Shown one piece after another: positions 24,140 to 33,306 of a stretch of DNA of 64,000 nucleotides. The position numbers were made by a program, and so were the translations under genes. Position 1 is the stretch's first letter. Every line of letters starts with the position of its first letter. Source of the DNA: Acidobacteriota bacterium (GTDB lineage Bacteria; Acidobacteriota; Vicinamibacteria; Marinacidobacterales; Marinacidobacteraceae); assembly GCA_022826825.1 (NCBI GenBank), contig JAJDUD010000061.1, positions 273,535 to 337,534 on the forward strand, given 5' to 3'. The notes beneath the pieces were generated by a model. The model searched no databases and was not told where the DNA came from. It saw only the letters and a program-made list of their open reading frames with translations.

Positions 24140-27031
24140 ATGATGCGCAGACGATTCAGCCGGCTCGCGGTCCTCGGGATCGCGGGCTCACTGGCGGTTC
24201 CGGCCGCCGCGCAGGAGTTGCGCGGACGCATTGTCGGGACGGCGATGGACGCGACCGGGGCGGTGCTTCCGGGCGTGACGGTCACCGCCTCCAGCCCGGC
24301 GATGATCCAGGACCAGGTGGTGGTGACGGGCGGCCAGGGGACCTACGTGTTCCCGGCGCTCCCCACCGGGGTCTATTCGGTCACCTTCTCCCTCGGCGGC
24401 TTCAGCACGGTCGTCCGGGAGAACATCCAGATGACCCTGAACACCACCCTGACGGTGAACGCGACGCTCGAAGTCGGCGGCCTCGAGGAGACGATCACGA
24501 TCACCGGCGAGGCCCCGGTGGTGGACGTCAAGACCACCGCCACCGGCGTGAACTTCACCGAGGAGCTCCTCGAGGACATCCCGAACGCCCGCGACATCTG
24601 GGCGGCGATGGCGCAGGCCCCCGGCTTCCAGATGGAGGGCTACGACGTGGGCGGCTCCCACACCGGCACCCAGACCGGGTTCCAGGCGTTCGGCTTCGGC
24701 GACCAGCACCGCACCCTGCTCGAGGGCATCAACGTCACGGAGACGACCTCGGGGAACGCCGGCTACTTCGACTACGGAAGCTTCGAGGACTTCCAGCTCG
24801 GCGGCTCGGGGAACATGGGCGAGACCCACGGGCTCGGCGCCTTCTTCAACCTCACGGTGAAGTCGGGCGGCGACCGGTTCAACGGCGACATCTACGTGGA
24901 CTTCGAGAACGACTCCACCGTCGGCGACAACGTCCCGGATGCGCTCCGGACGGGAGGCGGGACGCAGGGTCCCTACAAGGCGGGATCCCGGGGGCTCGAA
25001 GCCGGCAACCCGATCACCCTGCAGAGCGACATCAACATCGGGATCGGCGGACCGCTCTATCCGGGCAAGGCCTGGTTCTACGGCGGCTACCGGCTGAACC
25101 ACCAGGAAAAGCTGACCATCGGGAACCCCGATCCGGCGACCACCCAGCTCGGGAACTGGACCGCCAAGGCGACCTACCAGCTCACCGACTCCAGCCAGTT
25201 GATCGGTTTCTTCAACCGCCGCACCAAGCTGCAGGCGGAGCGGGGGCTGGGTCCCGACCGGCCGCTCGATACCGCGTGGTACCAGAGTTCGGTGAACAAG
25301 CCGATGAAGTTCGAGTACACGAACGTGCTGACCGACAAGCTCTTCCTGAACCTCCAGCTCAGTCACTGGATCAACCAGTTCCCCCTGTTCTCGACCCAGA
25401 CGAACAGCGAGAGCGTGGAGGGTCTGCTCGCCGGCCGGAGGGACCGGGACACCGGCGACTACACGAACGCCTACACCTACTACCACTTCCGCAAGGTCAC
25501 GAAGCCCCAGATCTCCGGCAACCTGACGTATTTCATCGACGACCTCGGCGGGCAACACACCTTCAAGATCGGCACGGAGATCTACCGCGAGCGCCGGAGC
25601 TTCCTCCGCATGCAGCCGGAGGACATCTTCTACTGGGACAACGCGGGAGTGCCCGAGGATGTGGACATCTACAACACCCCGAACACCGGCATCAACGACA
25701 TCTTCCTCACCGCGTTCTACGCGCAGGATTCGTGGACCCTCAACGACCGCCTGACCCTGAACCTCGGCTTCCGCTTCGACCGCTACAAGATGGGGTGGCC
25801 GGACAACTCCCTTTCGCCGACCCATTCGGACATCTTTCCGGCGCTCGAGGTGTCGCAGCGCGATGTGCTGACCCTTTCCAACATCGGGCCGCGGCTCGGC
25901 GCCGCGTTCGACCTGACCGGTGAGGGCGAGACGGTGCTGAAGCTCTTCTTCGGCCGCTTCTACTGGAACCCGAGCACCACCATCGTGGACGACGAGAATC
26001 CGGTGGGCCAGGCGGCGTTCCGGTACCGGTTCAACGACCTGAACGGGAACCGGATCCTGGATCCGGGTCCGAGCGGCGGACTCGCCGATTCCCCCGAACT
26101 CGGCGAGAAGATCTCGACCCTGGGCGGCGCCGGGTTCGTGACCGTGGACCCGGGCCTGACGAACGCCTACGGCCACGAGATGTCGGCCCACTTCGAGCAG
26201 CAACTTGCCGACAACTTCTCCTTCCGGGGCTCCTACGTCCACAAGAACTCCCGAAACGGCTATGGCATCGTGGACCTGAATCGGGCCTTCGCCTACAACG
26301 TCCCCTACACCTACGAGGACCGCGGGCCGGACAACGTCGCGGGCACCGGCGACGACCAGACGATCCAGCTGATGGACCGCCAGCCGGGCATCGCCGAGAA
26401 CCGGATGTACGTCAACCCGGGCGCCTACGGGCTGCCGGACCCGGACGGGAACTACCACACCGTCGAGGTGGCGCTGAACCGCCGCTTCGCGGACCGCTGG
26501 ATGTTCCTGACCTCGTTCCTGCACACCTGGGCGAACGCCTACATGCGGACCACGGCCTCGACGAGCGTGCGGGCTGCCGCCCGCTTCGACTTCGTCGAGG
26601 GGACCACCTACGAGTGGCAGGCGAACCAGTCGCTCCGGCTGGGGCCGATCGACACCACCTACTGGAACTACAAGATGGTGGCGCGCTACATCTTCCCCTA
26701 CGACATCGGGGTGAGCGCCTCCTACAAGCTCCAGAGCGGGTACCAGACCGCGCGGCGCATCAGCGTCCGGCTGCCGAACGCCGGCACCGAGCGGGTGATG
26801 GCGGGCCCCTACGACGAACGCGCGCCGAACGTCGGCATCTTCGACATGCGCGCCGAGAAGTCGTTCAACTTGCCGCAAGGAGCCACCATGGCCCTGCTGT
26901 TCGACGGGTTCAACCTGGTCAACAGCTCCACGGTGCTCAACTACCGGACGATCTCGGGTTCGCGTTACAACGAGATCGTGGCGATCCTCGACCCGCGGGT
27001 CTTCCGGGTCGGCGTCCGCATCGAGTTCTGA
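24140..27031 (+). CDS. TonB-dependent receptor with N-terminal carboxypeptidase-regulatory-like domain
   Basis: A 963-residue outer-membrane receptor. It has a signal peptide (RLAVLGIAGSLAVPAAAQ) and a CarboxypepD_reg-like domain (residues about 22-105, LRGRIVGTAMDATGAVLPGV). A plug domain follows (EETITITGEAPVVD onward; GINVTETTSGNAGYFDYGSF), then a 22-stranded barrel ending in an aromatic residue (RVGVRIEF). This architecture is widespread in Acidobacteriota and Bacteroidota for uptake of peptides, glycans or siderophores. No SusD-like partner or exbBD genes are nearby. The start ATG (24140, or 24143) follows AGGAGGAG. A strong hairpin terminator follows the stop. Confidence 0.92.
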   Translation: MMRRRFSRLAVLGIAGSLAVPAAAQELRGRIVGTAMDATGAVLPGVTVTASSPAMIQDQVVVTGGQGTYVFPALPTGVYSVTFSLGGFSTVVRENIQMTLNTTLTVNATLEVGGLEETITITGEAPVVDVKTTATGVNFTEELLEDIPNARDIWAAMAQAPGFQMEGYDVGGSHTGTQTGFQAFGFGDQHRTLLEGINVTETTSGNAGYFDYGSFEDFQLGGSGNMGETHGLGAFFNLTVKSGGDRFNGDIYVDFENDSTVGDNVPDALRTGGGTQGPYKAGSRGLEAGNPITLQSDINIGIGGPLYPGKAWFYGGYRLNHQEKLTIGNPDPATTQLGNWTAKATYQLTDSSQLIGFFNRRTKLQAERGLGPDRPLDTAWYQSSVNKPMKFEYTNVLTDKLFLNLQLSHWINQFPLFSTQTNSESVEGLLAGRRDRDTGDYTNAYTYYHFRKVTKPQISGNLTYFIDDLGGQHTFKIGTEIYRERRSFLRMQPEDIFYWDNAGVPEDVDIYNTPNTGINDIFLTAFYAQDSWTLNDRLTLNLGFRFDRYKMGWPDNSLSPTHSDIFPALEVSQRDVLTLSNIGPRLGAAFDLTGEGETVLKLFFGRFYWNPSTTIVDDENPVGQAAFRYRFNDLNGNRILDPGPSGGLADSPELGEKISTLGGAGFVTVDPGLTNAYGHEMSAHFEQQLADNFSFRGSYVHKNSRNGYGIVDLNRAFAYNVPYTYEDRGPDNVAGTGDDQTIQLMDRQPGIAENRMYVNPGAYGLPDPDGNYHTVEVALNRRFADRWMFLTSFLHTWANAYMRTTASTSVRAAARFDFVEGTTYEWQANQSLRLGPIDTTYWNYKMVARYIFPYDIGVSASYKLQSGYQTARRISVRLPNAGTERVMAGPYDERAPNVGIFDMRAEKSFNLPQGATMALLFDGFNLVNSSTVLNYRTISGSRYNEIVAILDPRVFRVGVRIEF

Positions 27032-27048
27032 TCCGGTCCTGACCCACG

Positions 27049-27079
27049 GGGGCGCCGGCCTGCGGGCCGGCGCCCCTTT
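27049..27079 (+). terminator. Rho-independent-like terminator after the TonB receptor gene
   Basis: A perfect 12-bp stem GGGGCGCCGGCC/GGCCGGCGCCCC (27049-27060 and 27065-27076) with loop TGCG, followed by a short TTT run. It starts 17 bp after the stop. It resembles hairpin 1 of the dispersed repeat family, suggesting that some repeat copies serve as terminators. Confidence 0.75.
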
Positions 27080-27163
27080 CTGGCTGGGGGCCCTCCGCCG
27101 CGCCAGAGCGACAGATACGGCCGGGAACGCCGGCCCCCACCGGGAGAAACGCCCATGCGCGCG

Positions 27164-27455
27164 TCCTCCTGCACACCCGACCGGGCATGAAAACGCGGAT
27201 TCCGCGAGGAGCGCCGGTGTTCACACCGGCATCGCCCGCGCAGCGGGCGAAACTCCCGACGTAACTTCGCGATTGTGCACCGCCTCCAAAGCGAATGGCG
27301 CCGCAGCCCCCCCGGGCGAACGTCGCTTCGCCATCCTCGTCGCGGGTCCCCGCGATAAGGCGCGATGGCGCCGGGAGTTTCGCGGCCGTTGGCCGCGATG
27401 CCGGTGTGAACACCGGCGCTCCTCGCCGTCCCCGCCATCGAGCGGTTCGCGGGCA
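27164..27455 (+). repeat. Composite element, copy 2, with inverted core
   Basis: Double-hairpin arms at 27208-27256 and 27373-27422. The outer flanks read forward as in copies 1 and 3 (CATGAAAACG on the left; GTCCCCGCCATCG on the right). The core between the arms reads as the reverse complement: stem 2 is GCCCGC/GCGGGC on the left and GCGGCC/GGCCGC on the right, swapped relative to copies 1 and 3. Together with the terminator it fills the gap 27032-27523. Confidence 0.88.
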
Positions 27456-27523
27456 CGTACACTCGGGTTCCGGGGGCATCGGTCCGTTGACGCCCTCCCG
27501 TTGCCCCGTTCGAGGAGAGACCC

Positions 27524-28801
27524 ATGAAGCAGCACGAACACCCCACTCCCTGGAACCGGCGACGCTTCCTCCAGACGACTGCGACTGCCGGCGCGACTGC
27601 CGGGCTGGCCGCGCTTCCCGCCGCGACCGCGCTCGCGAATCCATCCCGCCAGCCGGGTTCGCCCGGCGCCGGCTCCAGCTCGACGGACCCGCTCGGCATC
27701 CGCGCCAGTTTCCCGGTCACCGAGGAACTCGCCTACCTGAACAACGCCGCCGTCGGACCGCTGCCGGTGCCGGTCCGCGACGCCCTCCACGCCTACGCGG
27801 ACAACAAGATGCTGCGCCGCGACGGCGCCGCGGGCGGCAAGGCGGTGGCGGGCGCGCGCTCGCGCTTCGCCGGCCTGTTCGGCGTCGAAGAGGACGAGGT
27901 CGCTCTCCTCTACTCCACCAGCGGGGCCGAGAACATCATCGTGAACGCGATGGAGTGGCGGCCGGGCGACAACGTGGTCGTGGACGAACTGCACTTCGTC
28001 ACCACCTTCGTGCTCTACCGCGAGCTCGAGCGCCGGGCGGGGGTCGAGCTGCGGATCATTCCGTCGCGGGACGGCGTCGTGACCGTTGACGACTTCGCGG
28101 CGCGGACCGACGACCGGACGCGGCTGCTCAGCGTGGCGTGGGTATCCAACCGCAACGGCTTCCGCTACGACCTGCCCCCGCTGGCCGACCTCGCCCACGC
28201 CCACGGGGCCTACCTCTACGCCGACGCCATCCAGGCGTGGGGCACGTTCCCCACCAACCTCCACGAGGAGAAGGTCGATTTCGCCTGCGGCAACGGCTAC
28301 AAGTGGCTGCACGCGGACTTCGGCTGCGCACCCTTCTACGTGCGCCGCGAGCACCTCGACTGGATGACGGCCGACCGTCACGGGCACTTTCAGGTCGCGG
28401 AGACGCTGCCCGGGAATCGCTTCCGGCTCAAGACCAGCGCGGGAAAACTCGAATACGGGGGCCCGGCCTACGGTCCGGTCGCCGCGATGGAAGCCGCGCT
28501 TGCGTTCCTTGGCGAGGTCGGAGTCGATCGCATCGCCACGCACACGCAGGCGCTCGCGGGCGAGCTGCGCGAGGGAGCCGCGGCGCTCGGGATGCGGATG
28601 TTCACTCCGCCGAAGAACCCGTCCGCCATCGTCAGCTTCTACCACGGGCTCGATCCCGAGCGGCTGAGCCAGGCGCTCGCCGACGAGGGCGTCTCGATCA
28701 CCTTCCAGGAGGACGGAGCCCTGCTGCGTGCGGGCGTGGGGATGTTCAACAGCCGCGACGACGTCGACCGGCTGCTGGGGGTGATCCGCCGGCTGGTGTA
28801 A
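27524..28801 (+). CDS. Tat-exported class V aminotransferase-like PLP enzyme
   Basis: A 425-residue class V aminotransferase fold (cysteine desulfurase/isopenicillin-N-epimerase branch). It has a Tat signal at residues 12-38 (RRRFLQTTATAGATAGLAAL), so a folded PLP enzyme is apparently exported. YLNNAAVGPLP (71-81) is the conserved N-terminal substrate loop, STSGAENI (131-138) binds PLP phosphate, and Lys260 in CGNGYKWLHADFG is the Schiff-base lysine. Family activities include epimerisation and desulfuration; the lysine context resembles epimerase-like members. ATG 27524 has GAGGAGAG upstream. The gene is monocistronic, between a composite repeat and the Schlafen-like locus. Confidence 0.87.
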   Translation: MKQHEHPTPWNRRRFLQTTATAGATAGLAALPAATALANPSRQPGSPGAGSSSTDPLGIRASFPVTEELAYLNNAAVGPLPVPVRDALHAYADNKMLRRDGAAGGKAVAGARSRFAGLFGVEEDEVALLYSTSGAENIIVNAMEWRPGDNVVVDELHFVTTFVLYRELERRAGVELRIIPSRDGVVTVDDFAARTDDRTRLLSVAWVSNRNGFRYDLPPLADLAHAHGAYLYADAIQAWGTFPTNLHEEKVDFACGNGYKWLHADFGCAPFYVRREHLDWMTADRHGHFQVAETLPGNRFRLKTSAGKLEYGGPAYGPVAAMEAALAFLGEVGVDRIATHTQALAGELREGAAALGMRMFTPPKNPSAIVSFYHGLDPERLSQALADEGVSITFQEDGALLRAGVGMFNSRDDVDRLLGVIRRLV

Positions 28802-28865
28802 CCCGGCTGCCGATCAGCCCGCCAGCCCGAAGAAGGGACTCCTGCGCGCGCTCCGGATGTCCGGA

Positions 28866-28912
28866 AATAACACCTCAAATGCCATTTGATGTGTTATTCA
28901 TAACTTTGCAAC
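28866..28912. repeat. AT-rich palindrome, left copy flanking the Schlafen/AlbA gene
   Basis: A 33-bp near-perfect palindrome (28866-28898; 15 of 16 pairs) of the form AATAACAC...GTGTTATT around TCAAAT/ATTTGA. It is followed by CATAACTTTGCAACC. The sequence recurs as a direct repeat at 30636-30683 (about 80 percent identical over 48 bp). It overlaps the stop codon of the minus-strand gene. It is strikingly AT-rich for this genome. Confidence 0.85.
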
Positions 28913-30631
28913 CGATTGCAAATCGGCCGGGCGGGGATCGTTTCCGTGGAGTCGGGGCCCGGCGACGTAACGCGCTCCGCGACGCCGTCCCGTCATCCGC
29001 AACAGGCCGTCGGCGCTCAACGTCTGCAGCAGGTCCAGTGCCCGGAAGCGTGACAGTCCCGTCAGCCGGCGAACGTCGGCGTTCGTAATGGACCCTCGAT
29101 CGATCACCAACTGCAGGATTTGCCCGCGCATCGCCGGGTCGATTTCGGGTCGGGCCGGGCCAGTCCAGTGCCGGCGGGCCAGCCGGTCGGCGAGACGGTA
29201 CCTGGCCCCGCGGCCGCGCCCCACCGGTTTCAGGTAGCCCCGTTCCCTCAGAGATGCGAGGCGTTCGGCGGCCGCGGCTTCTTCGACCCTTAGCCAGACC
29301 GCGGCCGTCCAGCGATCCACATCGGCGCTCCGGGTGAGTGCTTCCAGGATCAGCAGGTCGTCGAGAGCCAGTTCCCTGCCCCCTTGGCGCTCGTGGGCGA
29401 CGAACGCGGCGAAGTCGGGATCGGTTCGTGTCGGGAGGACGAGGCGGACGTACGAGGGAGCGTCGTCGTAGTGGGGTGGGTGTTTGCCGGCCCGGAGCGA
29501 CTCCTCGTGCAGGCGATCGACACCCAGCCCGGCCCGGTTTACGAGGCCAACGGCCTGGAGAACGTTCGCCAGCAGGGGATTCCGGCGGACCGGAGGATGG
29601 CGCATCACGTTGTCAGCGGTGACGCCGCCCACGAAGCCGCCGGGACTCCGGATTTCCAGCCGGTCGGGATGGAGGGTCACGAGGACAGACTGACTCACGA
29701 ACCAGTCCCGGTGACACACGGCGTTGAGGATGCCTTCACGTGCGCTCCATCGGCTGACGTCAGGTACTTCGAGATCGCGCAGTCCCTCAAGGGCGACAGT
29801 GGTCAATCCGGTGTGCGCCATCACCAGTTCCTCGAGTTCGTCGAGTTGCCGGAGGAGTGGACTCTTCAGGTCCCGACGGGCGTCATATCGGGTGTCGGCC
29901 GAGGTATGACGCGTGAAGATGACCTCGTTGTTGGGAGCAATCCGGGCGAGCGCGGATGGAGTGCCGAGCAGCAGGATCGCCGCGCGGGTAGTCCCGCTGC
30001 TGGTGACGAGGTCAAGCGCCTGCAACAGCTCCTCGTCCGAAAGGCGCGTCAGTCCCGGGGCGCCCCTTTCCGTCGCGATGACCCGCCGAAGGCGCTCGAG
30101 TTGCTCCGGGTCCAGATCCGCGCGGCCCGCCCCCGGCACGGTCTCCGCAGTCAGGTCGAGGCTGCCCCGGTTGAGGAGGGCCTGAGCGAGACCGGATCCG
30201 GTAAGGGGTTTTGATTCCTTCCCGACCCGAAGCCTGGCCACCCCTTCGGTCGTGGTGTGCAGTCCGAGCCCGCGTGGAATGCGGATGACAAGCAGTCGTC
30301 CCTCCGGTTCTTCGAGAGGCTCGATGTCCACGAGGATGTGCGGGTCCGTGCCATCGTAAATGTCGCGCCGCAGGCCTTCGCCGTCGAGGTCGCCGACTCC
30401 CTGGATCGCCTCTGCCCGTGTCTTCTTCTGATCGGCGACGCCGAGCACCACGATTCCGCCATGTGCGTTCGCAATGGCTACGACTGCCTCGCGGAGTGTC
30501 CGGACCTGCCGCTTCCGAGCGTCGGGGGCAGCGATCCAGGGCTTGAACTCCAGGGTTTCGGACTCGAGCGAATCGGCCGGGGAGCCGTCGAGCTGGGGCA
30601 GGAGGCTTCGGATTTCTTCCGGTGACCGCAT
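28898..30631 (-). CDS. Schlafen/AlbA-domain ATP-binding regulator
   Basis: About 577 residues. The N-terminal AlbA_2 (Schlafen-type) domain covers roughly residues 15-150 (ESETLEFKPWI, AIANAHGGIVVLGVADQ, VIRIPRGLGLHTT). A HATPase-like ATP-binding domain follows (REGILNAVCHRDWFVSQSVLVTLHPDRLEIRSPGGF, NPLLANVLQAVGLVNRAGLGVDRLHEE). At the C-terminus are two winged-helix segments (EEAAAAERLASLRERGYLKPVGRGRGARYRL and ITNADVRRLTGLSRFRALDLLQTL). Such proteins are putative regulators or defence effectors found in accessory DNA. ATG 30631 lies 4 bp from a palindrome; TTG or ATG starts at 30649/30646 would lie inside it. Near-identical palindromes at both ends suggest autoregulation or mobilisation as a cassette. 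Confidence 0.85.
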   Translation of the reverse strand: MRSPEEIRSLLPQLDGSPADSLESETLEFKPWIAAPDARKRQVRTLREAVVAIANAHGGIVVLGVADQKKTRAEAIQGVGDLDGEGLRRDIYDGTDPHILVDIEPLEEPEGRLLVIRIPRGLGLHTTTEGVARLRVGKESKPLTGSGLAQALLNRGSLDLTAETVPGAGRADLDPEQLERLRRVIATERGAPGLTRLSDEELLQALDLVTSSGTTRAAILLLGTPSALARIAPNNEVIFTRHTSADTRYDARRDLKSPLLRQLDELEELVMAHTGLTTVALEGLRDLEVPDVSRWSAREGILNAVCHRDWFVSQSVLVTLHPDRLEIRSPGGFVGGVTADNVMRHPPVRRNPLLANVLQAVGLVNRAGLGVDRLHEESLRAGKHPPHYDDAPSYVRLVLPTRTDPDFAAFVAHERQGGRELALDDLLILEALTRSADVDRWTAAVWLRVEEAAAAERLASLRERGYLKPVGRGRGARYRLADRLARRHWTGPARPEIDPAMRGQILQLVIDRGSITNADVRRLTGLSRFRALDLLQTLSADGLLRMTGRRRGARYVAGPRLHGNDPRPADLQSVAKL

Positions 30632-30635
30632 GGGA

Positions 30636-30683
30636 GAATAATACATCAAAATCCATTTGATGTATTATTCATACTATTGCAAT
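30636..30683. repeat. AT-rich palindrome, right copy, over the start of the Schlafen/AlbA gene
   Basis: Arms 30636-30651 and 30655-30670 (15 of 16 paired) of the form GAATAATACATCAAA...TTTGATGTATTATTC, followed by CATACTATTGCAATC. It is a direct repeat of 28866-28912. The site abuts the probable start codon and includes TATTAT on the minus strand, so a bound repressor would block expression. Confidence 0.85.
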
Positions 30684-30770
30684 CAGCCGCATAGTGGTCC
30701 CCGCTGGGGCAGGTGACCCATCTCCGGGTCGAGGCTCGAGGCGGAACCCCGATTCGCCCGCGAATCCCCG

Positions 30771-32027
30771 TCAGGCGCTGAAACGCGCCAGTCCGAAGAA
30801 GGGTTCCTTCTCTCGCTCGCCGAGCGCCTGTCCGGCCAGCATCTCGCCGAGCGACGCGCCCAGCTTGTAGCCGTGGCCGGATCCCCCGCCGGCGATCCAG
30901 ACGTTGCCCGCTTCGGGATGGGTGTCCACGATCAGGTTCCCGTCGGCGCTCTCCTCGTACTGGCAGACGCGCGCCTCGATCAGCGGCGCTCCCCGGAGCC
31001 CCGGGAACCGGTGCTCCATGTACTCACGCGCCTCCCGGATGCCCTTCGCTGACGGCGTCCGGTCGCCGTCCGTGGGATCGAACGGTGCGCCCCGCCGGTC
31101 GTCGGCGATCTTGAAGCCCCGGAAGCGGGTCGCGGGGATGCCGTAGAACGGGCCCTCGATCCAGGTGGGGAACGCCTCCTCGGTCAGGTCGGAGCGCCCC
31201 GCCGGCGGGCCGAAATAGAAGACCTCCTGCCGGGTGGGGCGGACGAGCGGCGGGTCGAACTCCGGGAAGAGCTTCGCGAGCCACGGCCCGCAGGCAAACA
31301 CGAACAGGTCGGCCTCGACCGTGCTGCCGTCCGAGAGGCGGATCTCCCGCATCCGGCCGCCGTCCATCCCGCCCGGCGCCGCCTCCGCCCGCCGGAAACT
31401 GCCGCCCTCCTCCTGGAACTCGCGGAGCACCCGTTCGCAGCCGCGCCGGGCGAGCAGGTAGCCGGCGTTTCGTTCGAACACGCCGTAGGAGAGGCCCTCG
31501 GGGTTGATCTGGGGGAAGCGGCGCGCCAGCTCGTCGCCGTCGAGTTCCTCGACCGGGAGGCCGAGTTCCCGAAGGATCGGCACCGCGGCCTTCGTGTACT
31601 CGTTCTCCCCGCTCCTCATCCGCAGCATGCCGATGGGGAAGAGCAACCGGTCGTTCCAGCGCGCCTCGTACTCCTTCCAGATCTCGTGCGCCCGGGCCAC
31701 CATCGCGCTGTAGATCCGCCGCGACCCGTAGGAGGCGCGGATCAGACGGCTCTCGCCTCCCGAGCTCGCGCGGGCGTTGCCCGCCCCCCAGGCGTCCACG
31801 AGCGTCACCTCGGCGCCCGCGCGGCGGAGCCAGAGCGCCGTCCAGCCGCCGAAGGCGCCGGCCCCGATCACGGCGGCGCGGACGCCGCTTCCGGTCTGCG
31901 GGGGGCTCGCGGCGGGCGCGGCAGGTGGCGTCCCGGTTTCACCGGCGCCGTTGCCGCACGCGCCGAGCGCGGCGGCGCCGGCGAGTCCGGCGGCAATCGC
32001 CTCGCGGCGGGAGATCCGTTTCGTCAT
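30771..32027 (-). CDS. Exported FAD-dependent oxidase (DAO/sarcosine oxidase-like), paralogue 1
   Basis: A 418-residue DAO-fold flavoprotein. The N-terminus SRREAIAAGLAGAAALGAC combines a twin-arginine motif with a lipobox (Cys24), so it is probably a Tat lipoprotein. The FAD dinucleotide motif is VIGAGAFGGWTALWL (53-67), then ARASSGGESRLIRASYG, typical of monomeric sarcosine/N-methyltryptophan oxidases, and GGGSGHGYKLGASLGE near the C-terminus that contacts FAD. Substrates of the family are N-methyl amino acids; here the operon with a BCCT transporter points to betaine-related compounds, by inference. The ATG is 8 bp after the stop of its tandem paralogue. Confidence 0.88.
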   Translation of the reverse strand: MTKRISRREAIAAGLAGAAALGACGNGAGETGTPPAAPAASPPQTGSGVRAAVIGAGAFGGWTALWLRRAGAEVTLVDAWGAGNARASSGGESRLIRASYGSRRIYSAMVARAHEIWKEYEARWNDRLLFPIGMLRMRSGENEYTKAAVPILRELGLPVEELDGDELARRFPQINPEGLSYGVFERNAGYLLARRGCERVLREFQEEGGSFRRAEAAPGGMDGGRMREIRLSDGSTVEADLFVFACGPWLAKLFPEFDPPLVRPTRQEVFYFGPPAGRSDLTEEAFPTWIEGPFYGIPATRFRGFKIADDRRGAPFDPTDGDRTPSAKGIREAREYMEHRFPGLRGAPLIEARVCQYEESADGNLIVDTHPEAGNVWIAGGGSGHGYKLGASLGEMLAGQALGEREKEPFFGLARFSA

Positions 32028-32034
32028 GACTCCG

Positions 32035-33306
32035 TCACCCGGCCAACCGGCCCAGCTCGAAGAAGGGCTCCTTCTCGCGCTCGCCGAGCGCCTGTGCGGC
32101 CACCATCTCCCCGAGCGCCGGCCCGAGCTTGTAGCCGTGCCCGGACCCGCCGCCGGCGATCCAGGCGTTCGAGGCTTCGGGATGGGTGTCCACGATGAGA
32201 TGGCCGTCGGCGCTCTGCTCGTACTGGCAGACGCGCGCTTCGATCAGCGGCGCTCCCCGCATCGCGGGGAAGCGGCGTTCCATGTAATTCCGCGCTGTCG
32301 CGATGGCCTCCGGCGAGGGGGTGCGGTCGCCGTCCGTCGGATCGAACGGGGCGCCGCGCGCGTCGTCCGCCACCTTGAAACCCCGGAAGTTGCTGCCGGG
32401 CACCCCGTAGAAGAGGCTCTCCCCCGTCTCCACCCAGACCGGCAGCTCGGCGTCGGTCAGGTCGGGGCGGCCCGGCGGGGTGCCGAAATAGAGGATCTCC
32501 TGCCGGGTGGGGCTCACGAGCGGCGGGTCGAACCCGGGGAAGAGCTCGGCGAGCCACGGACCGCCCGCGAACACGAAGATGTCGGCCTCGAGCGTCTCGC
32601 CGCTCGCAAGGCGGACGTCCCCGAGGGCTCCGCCCGCCATGGCGCCGGGGGACGCCATCGCCTGCCGGTATTCACCGCCCTCGGCCAGGAAGCCCTCGAG
32701 CACCCGCTGGCAGCCGCGCCGGGCGAGGAGGTAGCCCGCGCTCTTCTCGTAGAGGGTGTACGCGATGCCCTCGGGGTCGATCTGGGGAAAGCGGCGGCCG
32801 AGTTCCTCGCCGGTGAGCTCCTCGAACGGGACGCCGAGGTCGGCGAGGATCGGGACCGCGTCGGTTGCGTAGGGATCGACCCCGTCGCTCATCCACAGCG
32901 CTCCGGTCTCGAAGAAGAGCCGGTCGCCCCAGCGCTCGCCGGCCTCCTTCCAGCGGGCGAGCGCCCGGACCACCATCTCCGAGTAGATGCGGTCGGGCCC
33001 GTAGGTGGCGCGGATGACCCGGGTCTCGCCGCCGGAGCTGGCGCGGGAGTTCCCCGGGCCCCAGGCGTCCACCAGGGTGACCTGGGCGCCCCGGCGGAGG
33101 AGTTCGAGCGCCGTCCAGCCGCCGAAGGCGCCGGCCCCCACCACGACGGCGCGGACGCCCCGTCCGGATTGCGAGGCGCCGCTGGCCGGAGTCGGCTCCG
33201 CCGTTCCGCCGGGTCCGTTCCCGCAGGCGCCGAGCGCCGCGGCGGCGCCCGCGCCGGCAAGCCCGGTGGCGATCGCCTCGCGGCGGGAGATCTTCCGGCT
33301 CGTCAC
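32035..33306 (-). CDS. Exported FAD-dependent oxidase (DAO/sarcosine oxidase-like), paralogue 2
   Basis: A 423-residue tandem duplicate of the next gene, with the same layout: Tat plus lipobox signal (SRREAIATGLAGAGAAAALGAC, Cys28 in the lipobox), VVGAGAFGGWTALELL, ARASSGGETRVIRATYG, and GGGSGHGYKLGPALGE. The strongest divergence between the copies is in the middle substrate region and linker, suggesting different specificities. The GTG start (33306) overlaps the stop of the homoserine-dehydrogenase-like gene (GTGA), which fixes the start and implies translational coupling. Confidence 0.88.
   Translation of the reverse strand: MTSRKISRREAIATGLAGAGAAAALGACGNGPGGTAEPTPASGASQSGRGVRAVVVGAGAFGGWTALELLRRGAQVTLVDAWGPGNSRASSGGETRVIRATYGPDRIYSEMVVRALARWKEAGERWGDRLFFETGALWMSDGVDPYATDAVPILADLGVPFEELTGEELGRRFPQIDPEGIAYTLYEKSAGYLLARRGCQRVLEGFLAEGGEYRQAMASPGAMAGGALGDVRLASGETLEADIFVFAGGPWLAELFPGFDPPLVSPTRQEILYFGTPPGRPDLTDAELPVWVETGESLFYGVPGSNFRGFKVADDARGAPFDPTDGDRTPSPEAIATARNYMERRFPAMRGAPLIEARVCQYEQSADGHLIVDTHPEASNAWIAGGGSGHGYKLGPALGEMVAAQALGEREKEPFFELGRLAG

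Noticed and set aside
24188..26878. Minus-strand frame of 896 codons opposite the TonB receptor
   Set aside because: Valine/arginine-rich shadow with no motifs; the plus strand has signal peptide, plug and barrel features.
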